Source of the DNA: an uncultured bacterium
GTDB taxonomy: Bacteria > Actinomycetota > Actinomycetes > S36-B12 > CAIYMF01
Assembly (NCBI GenBank): GCA_903826575.1
Contig: CAIKEU010000047.1
Location: forward strand, 62,001-126,000
DNA: 64,000 nt
Reading direction: 5' to 3'
Both the position numbers and the translations under genes were made by a program. Under the pieces are notes generated by a model that was given only the letters and a program-made list of their open reading frames with translations, was not told the DNA's origin and searched no databases. This document shows positions 45,053 through 54,545 of the stretch, piece after piece (position 1 is the stretch's first letter; each line of letters starts with the position of its first letter).

Positions 45053-46435
45053 ATGACCGTCGATGCGACCACGACCACTACGACAACTACCAACCCGCGC
45101 AATATCACCGTCATTGGTTGCGGTTATCTCGGCGCCGTTCATGCTGCTGCAATGGCCGACATCGGGCACAACGTTCTCGGCTTTGACGTCGACGTCGACA
45201 AGGTTGCGCTGCTCAACACCGGCCACACCCCCTTCTACGAGCCAGGTCTCGACGAACTGCTCGAACGGGCGCTTGCGACCGGACGACTGCGATTCACCAC
45301 GTCGTACGAGGAGACAGCGACCTTCGGCGACGTGCATTTCCTATGCGTTGGCACTCCACAGCAAAAAGGGTCACACGCTGCGGACCTGGTGTATGTCCGA
45401 AGCGCGATCCAAACTCTTGCTCCCATGTTGACTAAACCAAGTTTGGTTGTCGGTAAATCAACCGTTCCTGTTGGCACGGCCGAGTGGGTTCGCGACGAAT
45501 TACACCGGCTCGCTCCAGCCGGCGAGGACATCCGTCTTGCCTGGAACCCTGAGTTTCTCCGGGAGGGTTTCGCGGTGCAGGACACCCTGCGCCCCGATCG
45601 ATTAGTGATTGGTGTCGAAAGTCAGCGTGACGAGGCCGAACTTGCCGACCTGTATGCACCGATTCGCGCCCAAGGCATGCCGTGGGTTGTCGTCGATCTC
45701 GCTACCGCGCAGCTCGTGAAGAACGCTGCTAATGCGTTCTTGGCTACCAAAATTTCATTCATTAACGCGATGGCTGAATTGTGCGAGGCCACCGGCGCTG
45801 ATGTCGTCGCCCTGGCCGATGCGATCGGTCATGACGCACGTATCGGACGACGATTCCTTCAAGCAGGTGTTGGGTTCGGAGGTGGCTGTCTACCGAAGGA
45901 TCTGCGGGGATTCATGGCGCGGGCAGACGAGCTTGGCGTCGACCAAGCACTTGCGTTCCTGCGCGATGTCGATGACATCAACATGCGTCGGCGTCGTCGT
46001 GCCGTCGACGTGGCGATCGAGCTGCTTGGTGGGTCTGTGAACGGGGCCAACATTGCCGTACTCGGTGCCGCCTTCAAACCCGACAGCGACGATATTCGCG
46101 ACTCACCTGCACTCGACGTAGCCACCTCGCTCCATGACATTGGCGCGAACGTTGTTGTAACCGACCCGAAGGCGTTGGATAACGCTCGGCGTACCCGCCC
46201 TGGCCTGACATACATCGAAGATGTGCGTGAAGCGGTTGCCAATGCCGACGTTCTTTTGCACCTGACCGAGTGGCGCGAGTACCGCGATTTGGATCCGGCC
46301 GAGATCGGCTCCCTCGTTTCACACCGCAACATTCTCGACGGACGCAACGCACTCGACGCGAAACTGTGGCAAGACGCCGGATGGGATATTCGCGCCCTAG
46401 GCCGTCCTTCCTTAGGCCACTCCCACGCTCAGTAG
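45053..46435 (+). CDS. ugd: UDP-glucose 6-dehydrogenase
   Basis: 460 residues. The Rossmann motif ITVIGCGYLGAVHAAAMADIGH, GTPQQKGSHAADLVYV, KSTVPVGTAEWV, NPEFLREGFAVQDTLRPDR and the catalytic-Cys motif GFGGGCLPKDLRGFMARA identify UDP-glucose dehydrogenase; the C-terminal GAAFKPDSDDIRDSPALDVA completes it. It oxidises UDP-glucose to UDP-glucuronate with two NAD+. The sequence class differs from the wecC-like gene at 25.3 kb, so the genome makes at least two uronic-acid donors. The N terminus carries a run of eight Thr residues before the fold. Leaderless promoter; unlinked to an operon. Confidence 0.93.
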   Translation: MTVDATTTTTTTTNPRNITVIGCGYLGAVHAAAMADIGHNVLGFDVDVDKVALLNTGHTPFYEPGLDELLERALATGRLRFTTSYEETATFGDVHFLCVGTPQQKGSHAADLVYVRSAIQTLAPMLTKPSLVVGKSTVPVGTAEWVRDELHRLAPAGEDIRLAWNPEFLREGFAVQDTLRPDRLVIGVESQRDEAELADLYAPIRAQGMPWVVVDLATAQLVKNAANAFLATKISFINAMAELCEATGADVVALADAIGHDARIGRRFLQAGVGFGGGCLPKDLRGFMARADELGVDQALAFLRDVDDINMRRRRRAVDVAIELLGGSVNGANIAVLGAAFKPDSDDIRDSPALDVATSLHDIGANVVVTDPKALDNARRTRPGLTYIEDVREAVANADVLLHLTEWREYRDLDPAEIGSLVSHRNILDGRNALDAKLWQDAGWDIRALGRPSLGHSHAQ

Positions 46436-46447
46436 CCAACTCATGGC

Positions 46448-46453
46448 TATCGT
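46448..46453 (+). promoter_or_regulatory. -10 box of leaderless CoA-binding protein gene
   Basis: TATCGT stands exactly 6 bases before the ATG at 46460 and no ribosome-binding site is present. It lies within 20 bases of the ugd stop, so the gene may have its own transcript. Confidence 0.45.
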
Positions 46454-46459
46454 CTGACT

Positions 46460-46894
46460 ATGACTGACGCAGCAGATCTCTACGGCGACGATAATCGTCG
46501 CGCTCATCTACTGCGAGACACCGAGGTGTGGGCCGTGGTTGGACTGTCGGAACGCGCCGATCGCGCCGCCTATGGAGTGTCGAGATTCCTTCAGGCCCAT
46601 GGGAAACGCATTGTTCCCATCCATCCCGCGGCGGCCACCGTTCACGGCGAGCGCGGCTATCCGACTCTTTCTGATGCACTCTTTGAAATCGGACCAATCG
46701 ACGTGGTCGACATTTTCGTCAACTCGAGCAAGGCCGGAGCGGTGGTTGACGAAGCTATCGCGATCGGTGCCGGCGCCGTCTGGATGCAACTCGGCGTGAT
46801 TGACGAGCAAGCCGCTCAACGGGCTCGCACAGCCGGACTCGAAACCGTCATGAATCACTGCCCCGCACTTGAGTGGCCGCGGCTGATCGGGTAG
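46460..46894 (+). CDS. CoA-binding domain protein (YccU-like)
   Basis: 144 residues of the CoA_binding_2 family: WAVVGLSERADRAAYGVSRFLQ, IVPIHPAAATVHGERGYPTL, DVVDIFVNSSKAGAVVDEAI and GAVWMQLGVIDEQAAQRAR, ending with the conserved NHCPALEW. The fold is that of the succinyl-CoA synthetase alpha N-terminal domain; family members bind CoA but no catalytic role is established. A short 5-base-arm hairpin (46894-46912) lies between its stop and the convergent purE. Confidence 0.85.
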   Translation: MTDAADLYGDDNRRAHLLRDTEVWAVVGLSERADRAAYGVSRFLQAHGKRIVPIHPAAATVHGERGYPTLSDALFEIGPIDVVDIFVNSSKAGAVVDEAIAIGAGAVWMQLGVIDEQAAQRARTAGLETVMNHCPALEWPRLIG

Positions 46895-46922
46895 CAGTCG
46901 CGACAGCACTGCCGGGTATTAC

Positions 46923-47462
46923 TTAATCCGTGCTGCTGATTCGATCTTTAAGTGAATCGCCTTTATCCCTGGCCATTCGATTAAGCGCTACCTGGAACTC
47001 GGCCATCTGACGCCGCAAGTGCGCACCGCGTTCGTCATCACCCGCCGACAGAATCCGCACCGCTAGCAAACCGGCATTACGCGCATTTCCCACGGCCACG
47101 CAGGCAACCGGCACACCCGCAGGCATCTGCGCGATCGATAACAGCGAATCAAGGCCGTCGAGATGCGTCAGTGGAACAGGCACGCCGATCACGGGCAGTG
47201 GCGTTAGCGCAGCAAGCATGCCCGGCAGGTGAGCCGCGCCGCCCGCTCCAGCAATGATCACCCGCAGGCCACGGTCCATCGCGGTTCGCCCATACTCGAC
47301 CATTTCATCGGGCATCCGATGCGCAGACACCACACCGGCTTCATACGCGACTCCGAATTCATCCAGCGCCAGACCAGCCGCCTCCATCGTCGGCCAGTCG
47401 GAGTCCGACCCCATCACGATGCCAACTAATGGGTTGGGCGATCCTGCCACACGATCACTCAT
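46923..47462 (-). CDS. purE: N5-carboxyaminoimidazole ribonucleotide mutase
   Basis: 179 residues. [20 protein letters not shown] and [14 protein letters not shown] are the substrate-binding and catalytic-His segments of class I PurE, and [12 protein letters not shown] and [18 protein letters not shown] complete the active site. It converts N5-CAIR to CAIR in purine synthesis. It overlaps purK by 8 bases and the two act in consecutive steps. The C-terminal tail after about residue 160 is slightly longer than usual. Confidence 0.97.
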   Translation of the reverse strand: MSDRVAGSPNPLVGIVMGSDSDWPTMEAAGLALDEFGVAYEAGVVSAHRMPDEMVEYGRTAMDRGLRVIIAGAGGAAHLPGMLAALTPLPVIGVPVPLTHLDGLDSLLSIAQMPAGVPVACVAVGNARNAGLLAVRILSAGDDERGAHLRRQMAEFQVALNRMARDKGDSLKDRISSTD

Positions 47463-48636
47463 CGATCACTCCCGTGAAGTAGTCAGCCGCGTGGTGGGCT
47501 CGGGTTAGCAAGTCATTTAGGTCGTCACCAACCGCAGTGACATGCCCATTCTTGCGGCCAGGGCGAACTTCCTTGCCATACATGTGCACGCGTATTTTCG
47601 GGTCACGCGCCATCGTATGTAAATACGGGTGATACATGTCAGGTTTATCTCCGCCGAGCACATTGACCATGACGGCATACGGCGCGGCGAGTGATGGATC
47701 GCCAAGCGGAAGGTCGAGCACCGCTCGTAGGTGGTTTTCAAATTGGGATGTGACAGCGCCATCAATCGACCAATGGCCGGAGTTATGCGGCCGCATTGCC
47801 AACTCGTTAATAACAATTCGTCCATCGCGCGTCTGAAACATTTCAACTGCGAGCATGCCCACAACATCGAGTGCACCTGCCACCGTGAGAGCGACGACTT
47901 GAGCTTCAACGGCCTGCTCATCGGTCAGGCCCGGCGCGGGTGCAACAACTTCGGTGCAGATGCCGTCAGTCTGAACTGTTCGGACGACCGGGTACGCCAC
48001 CGCTTGCCCGTGCGGGCTGCGGGCTACCTGAGCGGATAGCTCGCAGACAAAATCAACACGCTCTTCGATCAGCCAGCGAACGCCAGTTGACAACTCGGTT
48101 GAGGTAAACAGTTCATGTACAGAAGCAGTGTCCGCCAACACCCAAACACCACGTCCGTCATAGCCACCACGTGAGGTCTTAGCCACGATTGGCCAGCCGA
48201 CCAAATCACCGAAGGCGACCGCATCGCTGACCGATTCAGCCACCGCCCACTGCGGACATGGCATTCCTGCTGCTGTAAGCGCTTCGCGCATAACAACCTT
48301 GTCTTGTGCATGCGCCAAGGCCGACGAACTCGGACGAACCGCAAATCCGGCAGCCTCGAGAGCATGTAGGACCTCCACAGGAACATGCTCGTGATCAAAC
48401 GTCACGACATCGCAGCCGGCTGCGAAGGCCATAACATCATCGAGACTGTCGTGACGACCCAGACGAACGTCGCGCACGACTTGAGCGGCGCTTTCCTGCA
48501 TCGACGTAGCCAGCACCCGCAAACCAACACCCAGTGCAATAGCGGGCTGCTGCATCATGCGCGCGAGTTGGCCACCGCCAATAACCCCGACGGTGGGAAA
48601 ACCCGGGGCAACATGGGCATGGTCGTTGCTGGTCAC
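47455..48636 (-). CDS. purK: 5-(carboxyamino)imidazole ribonucleotide synthase
   Basis: 393 residues with the ATP-grasp fold. [21 protein letters not shown] begins it, [16 protein letters not shown] is the ATP-binding loop, and [41 protein letters not shown] is the metal- and substrate-binding end. It makes N5-CAIR from AIR, bicarbonate and ATP, the substrate of PurE. GTG start with TAGTCT 6 bases upstream and no ribosome-binding site, so the purKE mRNA is probably leaderless. Confidence 0.97.
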   Translation of the reverse strand: MTSNDHAHVAPGFPTVGVIGGGQLARMMQQPAIALGVGLRVLATSMQESAAQVVRDVRLGRHDSLDDVMAFAAGCDVVTFDHEHVPVEVLHALEAAGFAVRPSSSALAHAQDKVVMREALTAAGMPCPQWAVAESVSDAVAFGDLVGWPIVAKTSRGGYDGRGVWVLADTASVHELFTSTELSTGVRWLIEERVDFVCELSAQVARSPHGQAVAYPVVRTVQTDGICTEVVAPAPGLTDEQAVEAQVVALTVAGALDVVGMLAVEMFQTRDGRIVINELAMRPHNSGHWSIDGAVTSQFENHLRAVLDLPLGDPSLAAPYAVMVNVLGGDKPDMYHPYLHTMARDPKIRVHMYGKEVRPGRKNGHVTAVGDDLNDLLTRAHHAADYFTGVIDE

Positions 48637-48642
48637 GACGAA

Positions 48643-48648
48643 AGACTA
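48643..48648 (-). promoter_or_regulatory. -10 box of leaderless purK promoter
   Basis: TAGTCT (minus strand) lies exactly 6 bases before the GTG of purK. The surrounding CACTAGTCTT is shared with the box at 38363. Confidence 0.55.
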
Positions 48649-48775
48649 GTGCTTCGGGCGAGACGAACGCCGACAGGTCCACTCGATCGCGAGCTAGAGC
48701 ATCGGAGTCAATGTGAAAATCATGTGGAAGCGATGGCTTCCCTTCGAGCACGTACGGACTAACGTCACCTGTAGG

Positions 48776-48781
48776 TAGGAT
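48776..48781 (+). promoter_or_regulatory. -10 box of leaderless gtrA-like gene
   Basis: TAGGAT stands exactly 6 bases before the ATG at 48788. AGGA inside the box could also serve as a ribosome-binding site at 7 bases, so the leaderless reading is less certain here. Confidence 0.4.
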
Positions 48782-48787
48782 CGATCT

Positions 48788-49309
48788 ATGTCCGACCCGA
48801 TTTCCGCGCCTGCTCCTAAGCAGTCAATGTGGCGTGCCAGCTACGCGCGGATCGAACATCTCGTCCACGAGGTGGCGAAGTTCGGGATTGTTGGACTGAT
48901 CGCGCTGGTCTTCGACATCGGCATCTTCAACCTGCTGAGGTTCTACGGCGGACAGGGCCCCATGTACGACAAGCCCATCACCGCGAAGATTATTAGTGTT
49001 GCCGTGGCGACAACGGTTGCCTACTTCGGCAATAGGTTCTGGACGTTTCGAGATCGTGGACGCACGAGTTTCGGCCGTGAATACGTCCTATTTTTTGTCC
49101 TTAACGGTGTTGGCATGTTGATCGCCATCACCTGCCTCTGGATTTCGCATTATCTGCTGAATCTGACCGGTCCGGTGGCAGACAACATCAGCGCCAACGT
49201 GATCGGTCTCGGCTTAGGCACCATCTTCCGGTTCTGGTCGTACCGAAAGTGGGTTTTTCCGAACGACCCTCAGGCCGCACAGGACGAGACGATCGCGACG
49301 ATCGCTTAA
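48788..49309 (+). CDS. GtrA-family membrane protein
   Basis: 173 residues with four membrane helices (KFGIVGLIALVFDIGIFNLL, IISVAVATTVAYFGNRFW, YVLFFVLNGVGMLIAITCLW, ANVIGLGLGTIFRFWSYR). YFGNRFWTF and RFWSYRKWVF are the GtrA signatures. This is the GtrA gene conserved beside purK in mycobacteria and relatives (Rv3277 position), distinct from the copy at 36.7 kb. In mycobacteria that protein has been linked to arabinogalactan precursor flipping; the same role here is inference. It converges on the diguanylate cyclase gene. Confidence 0.9.
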   Translation: MSDPISAPAPKQSMWRASYARIEHLVHEVAKFGIVGLIALVFDIGIFNLLRFYGGQGPMYDKPITAKIISVAVATTVAYFGNRFWTFRDRGRTSFGREYVLFFVLNGVGMLIAITCLWISHYLLNLTGPVADNISANVIGLGLGTIFRFWSYRKWVFPNDPQAAQDETIATIA

Positions 49310-49317
49310 GTCCACGC

Positions 49318-49342
49318 GCCCCGCCGCCCCGCCGCCAGGCGG
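49318..49342. terminator. GC-rich hairpin between convergent genes
   Basis: Two tandem copies of GCCCCGCC (49318-49333) run into a hairpin CCGCC-GCCA-GGCGG (49329-49342), in the 41-base gap between convergent gtrA and the GGDEF gene. Plausible two-way terminator although no T-tract follows. Confidence 0.4.
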
Positions 49343-49350
49343 ATCGCGCA

Positions 49351-50967
49351 TCAACCTCGCAGTGCCAAGGCAACTGCTGAGCGGAATACATTCGCGAACG
49401 GAGCAAGCGGGTACGTGAGTGAATCACCTGGAATTTCGATCAGCCACTTGGTACCGAACCGATCTGTACCACCGGTCATGAGCAATGCGCTGACGCCAAT
49501 GGAAGACATCAGAATGGTTTCGGCGGGATCGCTGGTGATGTCATCCACGTCGAGGACGATTGCTCGGCCGCTAAGGGCAAGCTCCGAAAGGGGGAACTCC
49601 GACACCTTGTACGTGTCTGGCAGGTTGTCATCTGGGACACGCGCTCGACCGTAGGCAGTGGTAACAAGCAAGTCGCTAACAACGTCCAACCGCGATAACC
49701 ACCATGTCGCTGAATTCGTTGACTTGGCTGTCTCTTCGGCAATCATCGAGAGCAGTTCTCGTGGCATGGAGTCCTGCATATCGTCTAACCGAGCACAGAT
49801 CGCATCGAGCAACACCTGGGGGTTATGAGACATCCGCCCTCGGATACGGCGACGCTCGGTCTCATGGTCGTCTAGGTCTTCAAGGGAGACCGCTTCGCCG
49901 CTTGGACGAGCCAAGACCGGAGTCACTGAGCGCGCCTTCTTCGCCCGCGATTGAGCCGCATCTGCCGCGCGCATCAAATTGACGCGAGTAAGCATTGCCC
50001 CCGGCAGATCGTCAGACGTTGCAACGCCGATAGCTGCTCCTTCAGCAATCCCACCGGTCACCATCTCACTGAGCTTTTCAGCTAGAGCAACCACCTCGTC
50101 ACCGTGGAGGGCGAGGGTTAACAGTGCGAATTCATCTCCGCCAATGCGCGCGGCCAGCGTTCCCGGTTTCGTAGCCGCCACATGAGTAAGGAAAGTGCCA
50201 AACTCTCTCAGTGCGTTGTCACCGACATCATGACCAAAGTCGTCATTTAGGCGCTTGAGACCATTCATGTCGGCAATGATCAGACCGGCCAACGCACCTG
50301 AATCCTGCGAGCTCTCGATTGCCTCATCGAGTTTCTGTTCAAACATTCGACGGTTGGCCACGCCTGTTAACTGATCGGTATAGGCGAATCGTTCAATGCG
50401 AGCCAGATACTCCGCTTGAGCAACCGCCCCAGCAATCTGAGCCACGACCAGGCGTCCATAATCAAGATCGTCCGCGGTGAAGTCGAGCTGAGAATCTGTG
50501 CGGGTAGCCCAGAGTTCACCCCAAACCCGACCTTCGAACATAACCGGAAGCACGAGGCACGACTGCTTATTTTCAGCGACAAGAAGACTCTGCGTAAAGA
50601 CATCAGGATCATCCTGTTCGCGCACCTGAAGATAGGCATGTTTCTCATCAAACATCCGCAGCGCCGCCGGGTGATTCGCTAGGTAATAAACCTCATCGGC
50701 AGGCAGGTGCACTTCGTGGGGCCCAAGCTGTCCATCATTTACAAGAGTGCGCAGGCGGCCATACTCCGGCTCAAATTTAGACAGGGATACCGACGCCGCA
50801 CCAAGTGCTGCACGTGATTCTGCCGCCACGACAGTAAGGAGTTCACGATACGAACGAGCGGCCGATACCAACGAGACAATCTCGCCTAGGGCATCAAGCC
50901 TCGCCCTCGACGGGTCAACTTCAAGACCGCCAAACTCCACAACTATGTCCCCCGACGTTTTAAGCAT
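49351..50967 (-). CDS. GAF-GGDEF protein, predicted diguanylate cyclase
   Basis: 538 residues. Residues about 25-185 form a GAF-like sensor domain, 195-345 a GGDEF domain and about 390-530 a second GAF-like region. The catalytic loop RIGGDEF (GGDEF at 276-280) is intact, as is the metal-binding IIADMNGLKRLND, so synthesis of cyclic di-GMP from GTP is expected. The allosteric I-site RxxD that should lie at 267-270 is KPGT, so product inhibition at that site is probably absent. No EAL or HD-GYP partner is nearby. The start ATG has AATAAT/TAATAAT 6 bases upstream and no ribosome-binding site. Confidence 0.88.
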   Translation of the reverse strand: MLKTSGDIVVEFGGLEVDPSRARLDALGEIVSLVSAARSYRELLTVVAAESRAALGAASVSLSKFEPEYGRLRTLVNDGQLGPHEVHLPADEVYYLANHPAALRMFDEKHAYLQVREQDDPDVFTQSLLVAENKQSCLVLPVMFEGRVWGELWATRTDSQLDFTADDLDYGRLVVAQIAGAVAQAEYLARIERFAYTDQLTGVANRRMFEQKLDEAIESSQDSGALAGLIIADMNGLKRLNDDFGHDVGDNALREFGTFLTHVAATKPGTLAARIGGDEFALLTLALHGDEVVALAEKLSEMVTGGIAEGAAIGVATSDDLPGAMLTRVNLMRAADAAQSRAKKARSVTPVLARPSGEAVSLEDLDDHETERRRIRGRMSHNPQVLLDAICARLDDMQDSMPRELLSMIAEETAKSTNSATWWLSRLDVVSDLLVTTAYGRARVPDDNLPDTYKVSEFPLSELALSGRAIVLDVDDITSDPAETILMSSIGVSALLMTGGTDRFGTKWLIEIPGDSLTYPLAPFANVFRSAVALALRG

Positions 50968-50973
50968 CCGGTC

Positions 50974-50980
50974 ATTATTA
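50974..50980 (-). promoter_or_regulatory. -10 box of leaderless GGDEF gene
   Basis: TAATAAT on the minus strand ends 6 bases before the ATG at 50967; no ribosome-binding site is present. Confidence 0.45.
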
Positions 50981-51100
50981 ACGAAGATCTTCCGGTGATG
51001 CGACTCGTACTACCAAGATTCTTCGACGATCACTCAGCGTGACACTAAAGGGATTTCAACAAGTGACTAACCACCGGAATCAGACCCGATTTCAATCCAC

Positions 51101-51718
51101 CTATGAGGGACTGCCCGAAACATCATCAGTTCCATTGCGAGTTTCCGTGGCCGAGCCAGGTGTGACAGGTGGTGCAGTTGGAGTACCCGTTACAGGTGGT
51201 GCTGAGGGGGAACGCTCACCGGAAAATTGACCGCGTCGACGCTCGTCATCAAGCTCCCGTAGCCGCGAAATCTCACTCTGGATCGTCTCCACGTCAGGTA
51301 GATCCCGAATCGCGAGTTGGCCGTTCGTGCCACCAGACTCCACGAAGAGCGTTCCCGAGTTGAGGAGTTGCTCAAGGGGCGTATGCACAAAAGACACATC
51401 GTTAATGCGTGACAGCGGCATATCTCGACCACGACGCACAAACAGTCCTGAGCGAACAATGATGCGGCGGTCAGTGAAGACGTAGTTTGTCGTGAACCAC
51501 GTGAGCACGGGCCGAAGGCAGAACCACAAACTGATGAGCACCATGGCGATACCGATGAGCAGGCGTATCTGCGCGACGTCGATACTGGCAAGCGCGTAGA
51601 AACCTATGAACAAGGTCGCCAAGAATATGAGCGCCGGAAAGATCAGGGCTCGCCAGTGCGGATGTAAATCGTGAATGATTACTTCGCCGTCAGACAGCAG
51701 GTTTTTTGGATAGGCCAT
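51101..51718 (-). CDS. PH-domain (bPH2) membrane protein
   Basis: 205 residues. Two adjacent membrane helices (ALIFPALIFLATLFIGFYAL and IRLLIGIAMVLISLWFCLRPVL) are followed by a bacterial PH-like domain (TNYVFTDRRIIVRSGLFVRRGRDMPLSRINDVSFVHTPLEQLL). A Pro/Thr/Ser-rich tail ends the chain. This matches the conserved gene next to birA in actinobacteria (Rv3278c position); function is unknown. It starts 48 bases after the birA stop on the same strand; CACGCT 6 bases before its ATG is a weak leaderless box. Confidence 0.87.
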   Translation of the reverse strand: MAYPKNLLSDGEVIIHDLHPHWRALIFPALIFLATLFIGFYALASIDVAQIRLLIGIAMVLISLWFCLRPVLTWFTTNYVFTDRRIIVRSGLFVRRGRDMPLSRINDVSFVHTPLEQLLNSGTLFVESGGTNGQLAIRDLPDVETIQSEISRLRELDDERRRGQFSGERSPSAPPVTGTPTAPPVTPGSATETRNGTDDVSGSPS

Positions 51719-51766
51719 GGTCCAAGCGTGACACAGATGTCACCACTTTCGACCACGCACCCGTGA

Positions 51767-52633
51767 CTAAAACTCCGCTCGCACGTGAACCACATCGCCC
51801 GCAGTAATGACGAGGGGTTCCCCATCACCCGAATCAACGACCAGACCACCAGACGGATCAATGTCTACGGCAATCCCTGTTACGACCAACCCACCCGGAC
51901 GTTCAACGCGAATGCCCTGACCAATAGTCGAACATGCAGTTCGATATGAATCCAGAATGCCGGAACCATGCACATCGCCTCCCGATGCGGCCCACTGTTC
52001 GACGACGGTCATCACCCAATCCAGTATTCGAACAACCACCAGCTCGCGCTCTACTGACACACCCTCGAGGCGCAACGACGTAGCCATCTGCGTCGGACAT
52101 TCGTCGCGGGTGAGATCTACGTTGACTCCGATCCCAATCACGCCCGCCGTGCCATCCCCTTCAACCCGCTCAACGAGGATTCCGCCGAGCTTGCGAGGGC
52201 CGGGTCGTCCATCGGGGCCAATCGACTCAATGATGACGTCGTTCGGCCATTTCAATGTGACGGTAAGCCCAACGTCAGCACACGCCGCGACCACGCCGAG
52301 CCCGGCAAGTAGAGGTAGCCATCCCCAGCCACTCAACGGCACATTGGGGCGCACGAGAATCGACATCGCAACACCAGCGCCAGGCGGTGAAACCCACTGC
52401 CTATCGAGCCGTCCCCGGCCGCTGACCTGCTCATGGGCGACGACGGTGAATCCTGCCGGCGCACCCTGCGTAGCTTGATCGGCCACATCAGCGTTAGTCG
52501 ACCCCGTTGACTCCACCACCACCACCGGCCCGCGATGAATTCCGTCGACCCGATCTAGGTGGTGCAGGAACCGCTCATCACTCCAGTGACGTACGTCATG
52601 CTCGGGGGAACTAGCGGCGGGTTCGGACGTCAC
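51767..52633 (-). CDS. birA: Biotin-[acetyl-CoA-carboxylase] ligase
   Basis: 288 residues without the N-terminal DNA-binding domain of E. coli BirA, so it is a pure ligase. STNADVADQA and the biotin-binding loop SGRGRLDRQW are followed by LKWPNDVII and KLGGILVE, the conserved ATP/biotin site. It attaches biotin to the lysine in the EAMKM motif of the carboxylase alpha subunit at 55.4 kb. GTG start with TACCTT exactly 6 bases upstream; divergent from the carboxylase beta subunit gene. Confidence 0.95.
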   Translation of the reverse strand: MTSEPAASSPEHDVRHWSDERFLHHLDRVDGIHRGPVVVVESTGSTNADVADQATQGAPAGFTVVAHEQVSGRGRLDRQWVSPPGAGVAMSILVRPNVPLSGWGWLPLLAGLGVVAACADVGLTVTLKWPNDVIIESIGPDGRPGPRKLGGILVERVEGDGTAGVIGIGVNVDLTRDECPTQMATSLRLEGVSVERELVVVRILDWVMTVVEQWAASGGDVHGSGILDSYRTACSTIGQGIRVERPGGLVVTGIAVDIDPSGGLVVDSGDGEPLVITAGDVVHVRAEF

Positions 52634-52639
52634 GTGGCT

Positions 52640-52645
52640 AAGGTA
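52640..52645 (-). promoter_or_regulatory. -10 box of leaderless birA promoter
   Basis: TACCTT (minus strand) lies exactly 6 bases before the GTG start of birA, with no ribosome-binding site. Confidence 0.5.
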
Positions 52646-52722
52646 GGACGCCTGAGGGTCATTCGCCTAGCCGTTGGCGGCCAGCAGTACCCCTGCCCTC
52701 GGTTCTGAGCGGAGGACGTTTC

Positions 52723-54318
52723 ATGAGTGCAGTCGCAGACAATGGGTCAGGTATCGACCCACGCACGACCGCCGGCAAGATTGACTCCTTCCTCGAGCGC
52801 CGAGACGCATCCGAGCATGCGGCAAGTGCTGCAGCCATTGAAAAGCAGCACGCCCGCGGAAAGGGCACCGCTCGCGAACGCATCGCGATGCTGTTAGACG
52901 AAGGGTCATTCGTTGAACTCGACGCACTTGCACGTCATCGCTCAAATGCCTTCGACTTGCCCGATCACCGTCCCTACGGAGATGGCGTTGTAACTGGGTA
53001 CGGAACCATTGATGGCCGCCCCGTCTGCGTCTTTTCGCAGGATTTCACGATCTTCGGTGGGAGCCTCGGCGAGGTCTATGGCGAGAAGATTGTGAAGGTC
53101 ATGGATTTGGCCATGAAAACGGGCTGCCCTGTTATTGGCATCAACGACTCTGGCGGTGCACGCATCCAAGAGGGGGTTTCATCCCTGGGACTTTACGGCG
53201 AGATCTTCCGCCGGAATGTTCAAGCCTCCGGCGTGATTCCACAGATTTCCCTGATCATGGGACCTTGCGCCGGTGGTGCGGTCTACTCACCGGCCATCAC
53301 AGATTTCATCGTCATGGTCGATAAGACCTCACACATGTTTATCACTGGCCCGGACGTCATTAAGACAGTGACGGGTGAAGACGTTGGATTCGATGAGCTC
53401 GGTGGTGCGCGCACTCACAACAGTAAGAGTGGCGTTGCTCATGCGATGGGTGCCGACGAGCAAGAAGCCGTTGACTTCGTGAAGGCATTGTTGGCATTTC
53501 TTCCCAGCAACAATGTGGACGAGGTGCCGTTCTACGATGTCGAAGTCGATCTGACCGAAAATGAATCCGACCTAGCACTCGACACCCTGATTCCAGATTC
53601 CCCGAACCAGCCGTACGACATGCATAAGGTGATCGAGTCCGTCATTGACGACGAGGATTTCCTAGAGATTCAGCCGCTCTGGGCACCGAACATGATCATC
53701 GGTTTCGGTCGAGTCGAAGGTCGACCCGTCGGCGTTGTCGCTAACCAACCAATGCAGTTTGCCGGCACCCTTGACATCGAAGCATCAGAAAAGGCCGCAC
53801 GTTTCGTGCGCACCTGCGATGCATTTAACATTCCTGTTCTCACTTTCGTGGACGTCCCTGGCTTTCTTCCCGGCACAGATCAGGAATGGAACGGCATCAT
53901 TCGACGTGGCGCAAAGTTGATTTACGCCTACGCCGAAGCAACCGTGCCACTAGTTACGGTGATCACCCGCAAGGCTTATGGCGGTGCTTACGACGTTATG
54001 GGCTCTAAGCACCTTGGTGCTGACATTAACCTCGCTTGGCCCACGTCACAGATCGCCGTAATGGGCGCCCAGGGTGCGGTGAACATTCTCTACCGCCGCG
54101 ACTTGGCCGCAGCCGAAGATCCGGAGTCACGTCGTGCTGAGTTGATTGAAAACTACGAACACACCTTGGCTAACCCGTACATCGCGGCGGAGCGGGGCTA
54201 CATCGACGCAGTTATTCGGCCGAGTGAAACCCGAGCTCAGATCACCCGCGCACTACGTGCCCTACGAACAAAGCGAGCGAGTTTGCCTCCCAAGAAGCAT
54301 GGGAACATTCCACTATGA
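52723..54318 (+). CDS. accD: Acyl-CoA carboxylase beta (carboxyltransferase) subunit
   Basis: 531 residues, typical of actinobacterial AccD5/PccB. Two crotonase-like halves: [17 protein letters not shown] and [16 protein letters not shown] (oxyanion and biotin pocket, first half) and [24 protein letters not shown] plus [18 protein letters not shown] (acyl-CoA pocket, second half). It moves carboxyl from biotin to acetyl-, propionyl- or related acyl-CoA. The Asp in YGGAYDVM matches the propionyl-CoA-preferring type, but specificity is not proven. GGAGG is 8 bases before the ATG. The epsilon subunit and Maf genes follow. Confidence 0.95.
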   Translation: MSAVADNGSGIDPRTTAGKIDSFLERRDASEHAASAAAIEKQHARGKGTARERIAMLLDEGSFVELDALARHRSNAFDLPDHRPYGDGVVTGYGTIDGRPVCVFSQDFTIFGGSLGEVYGEKIVKVMDLAMKTGCPVIGINDSGGARIQEGVSSLGLYGEIFRRNVQASGVIPQISLIMGPCAGGAVYSPAITDFIVMVDKTSHMFITGPDVIKTVTGEDVGFDELGGARTHNSKSGVAHAMGADEQEAVDFVKALLAFLPSNNVDEVPFYDVEVDLTENESDLALDTLIPDSPNQPYDMHKVIESVIDDEDFLEIQPLWAPNMIIGFGRVEGRPVGVVANQPMQFAGTLDIEASEKAARFVRTCDAFNIPVLTFVDVPGFLPGTDQEWNGIIRRGAKLIYAYAEATVPLVTVITRKAYGGAYDVMGSKHLGADINLAWPTSQIAVMGAQGAVNILYRRDLAAAEDPESRRAELIENYEHTLANPYIAAERGYIDAVIRPSETRAQITRALRALRTKRASLPPKKHGNIPL

Positions 54319-54536
54319 GCCACGATGCAGTCAATGTGCCGCATCTGCGCATCGTTCGCGGTACGCCAACCGCCGAAGAACTTGCCGCTCTTGTTGCGGT
54401 TCTGGCGTCCGCAACCGCGTCGGTTTCGACGGCAAGCAAGACCCCCCGTGAGCGATCCCGCTGGGCTTCCCCAGACTCGACGTTACGTAAGGCACTACCA
54501 GCCGGGGGCTGGTCTCACTCACTCCCACTTCGATGA
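54315..54536 (+). CDS. accE: Acyl-CoA carboxylase epsilon subunit
   Basis: 73 residues. [21 protein letters not shown] is the conserved N-terminal motif; the C terminus has the usual aromatic/Leu-rich tail [23 protein letters not shown]. Epsilon subunits are small actinobacterial proteins that bind and stimulate the alpha-beta carboxylase complex. The ATG overlaps the beta-subunit stop (ATGA), so the two are co-translated. Confidence 0.9.
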   Translation: MSHDAVNVPHLRIVRGTPTAEELAALVAVLASATASVSTASKTPRERSRWASPDSTLRKALPAGGWSHSLPLR

Positions 54537-54545
54537 AGGTAACCG

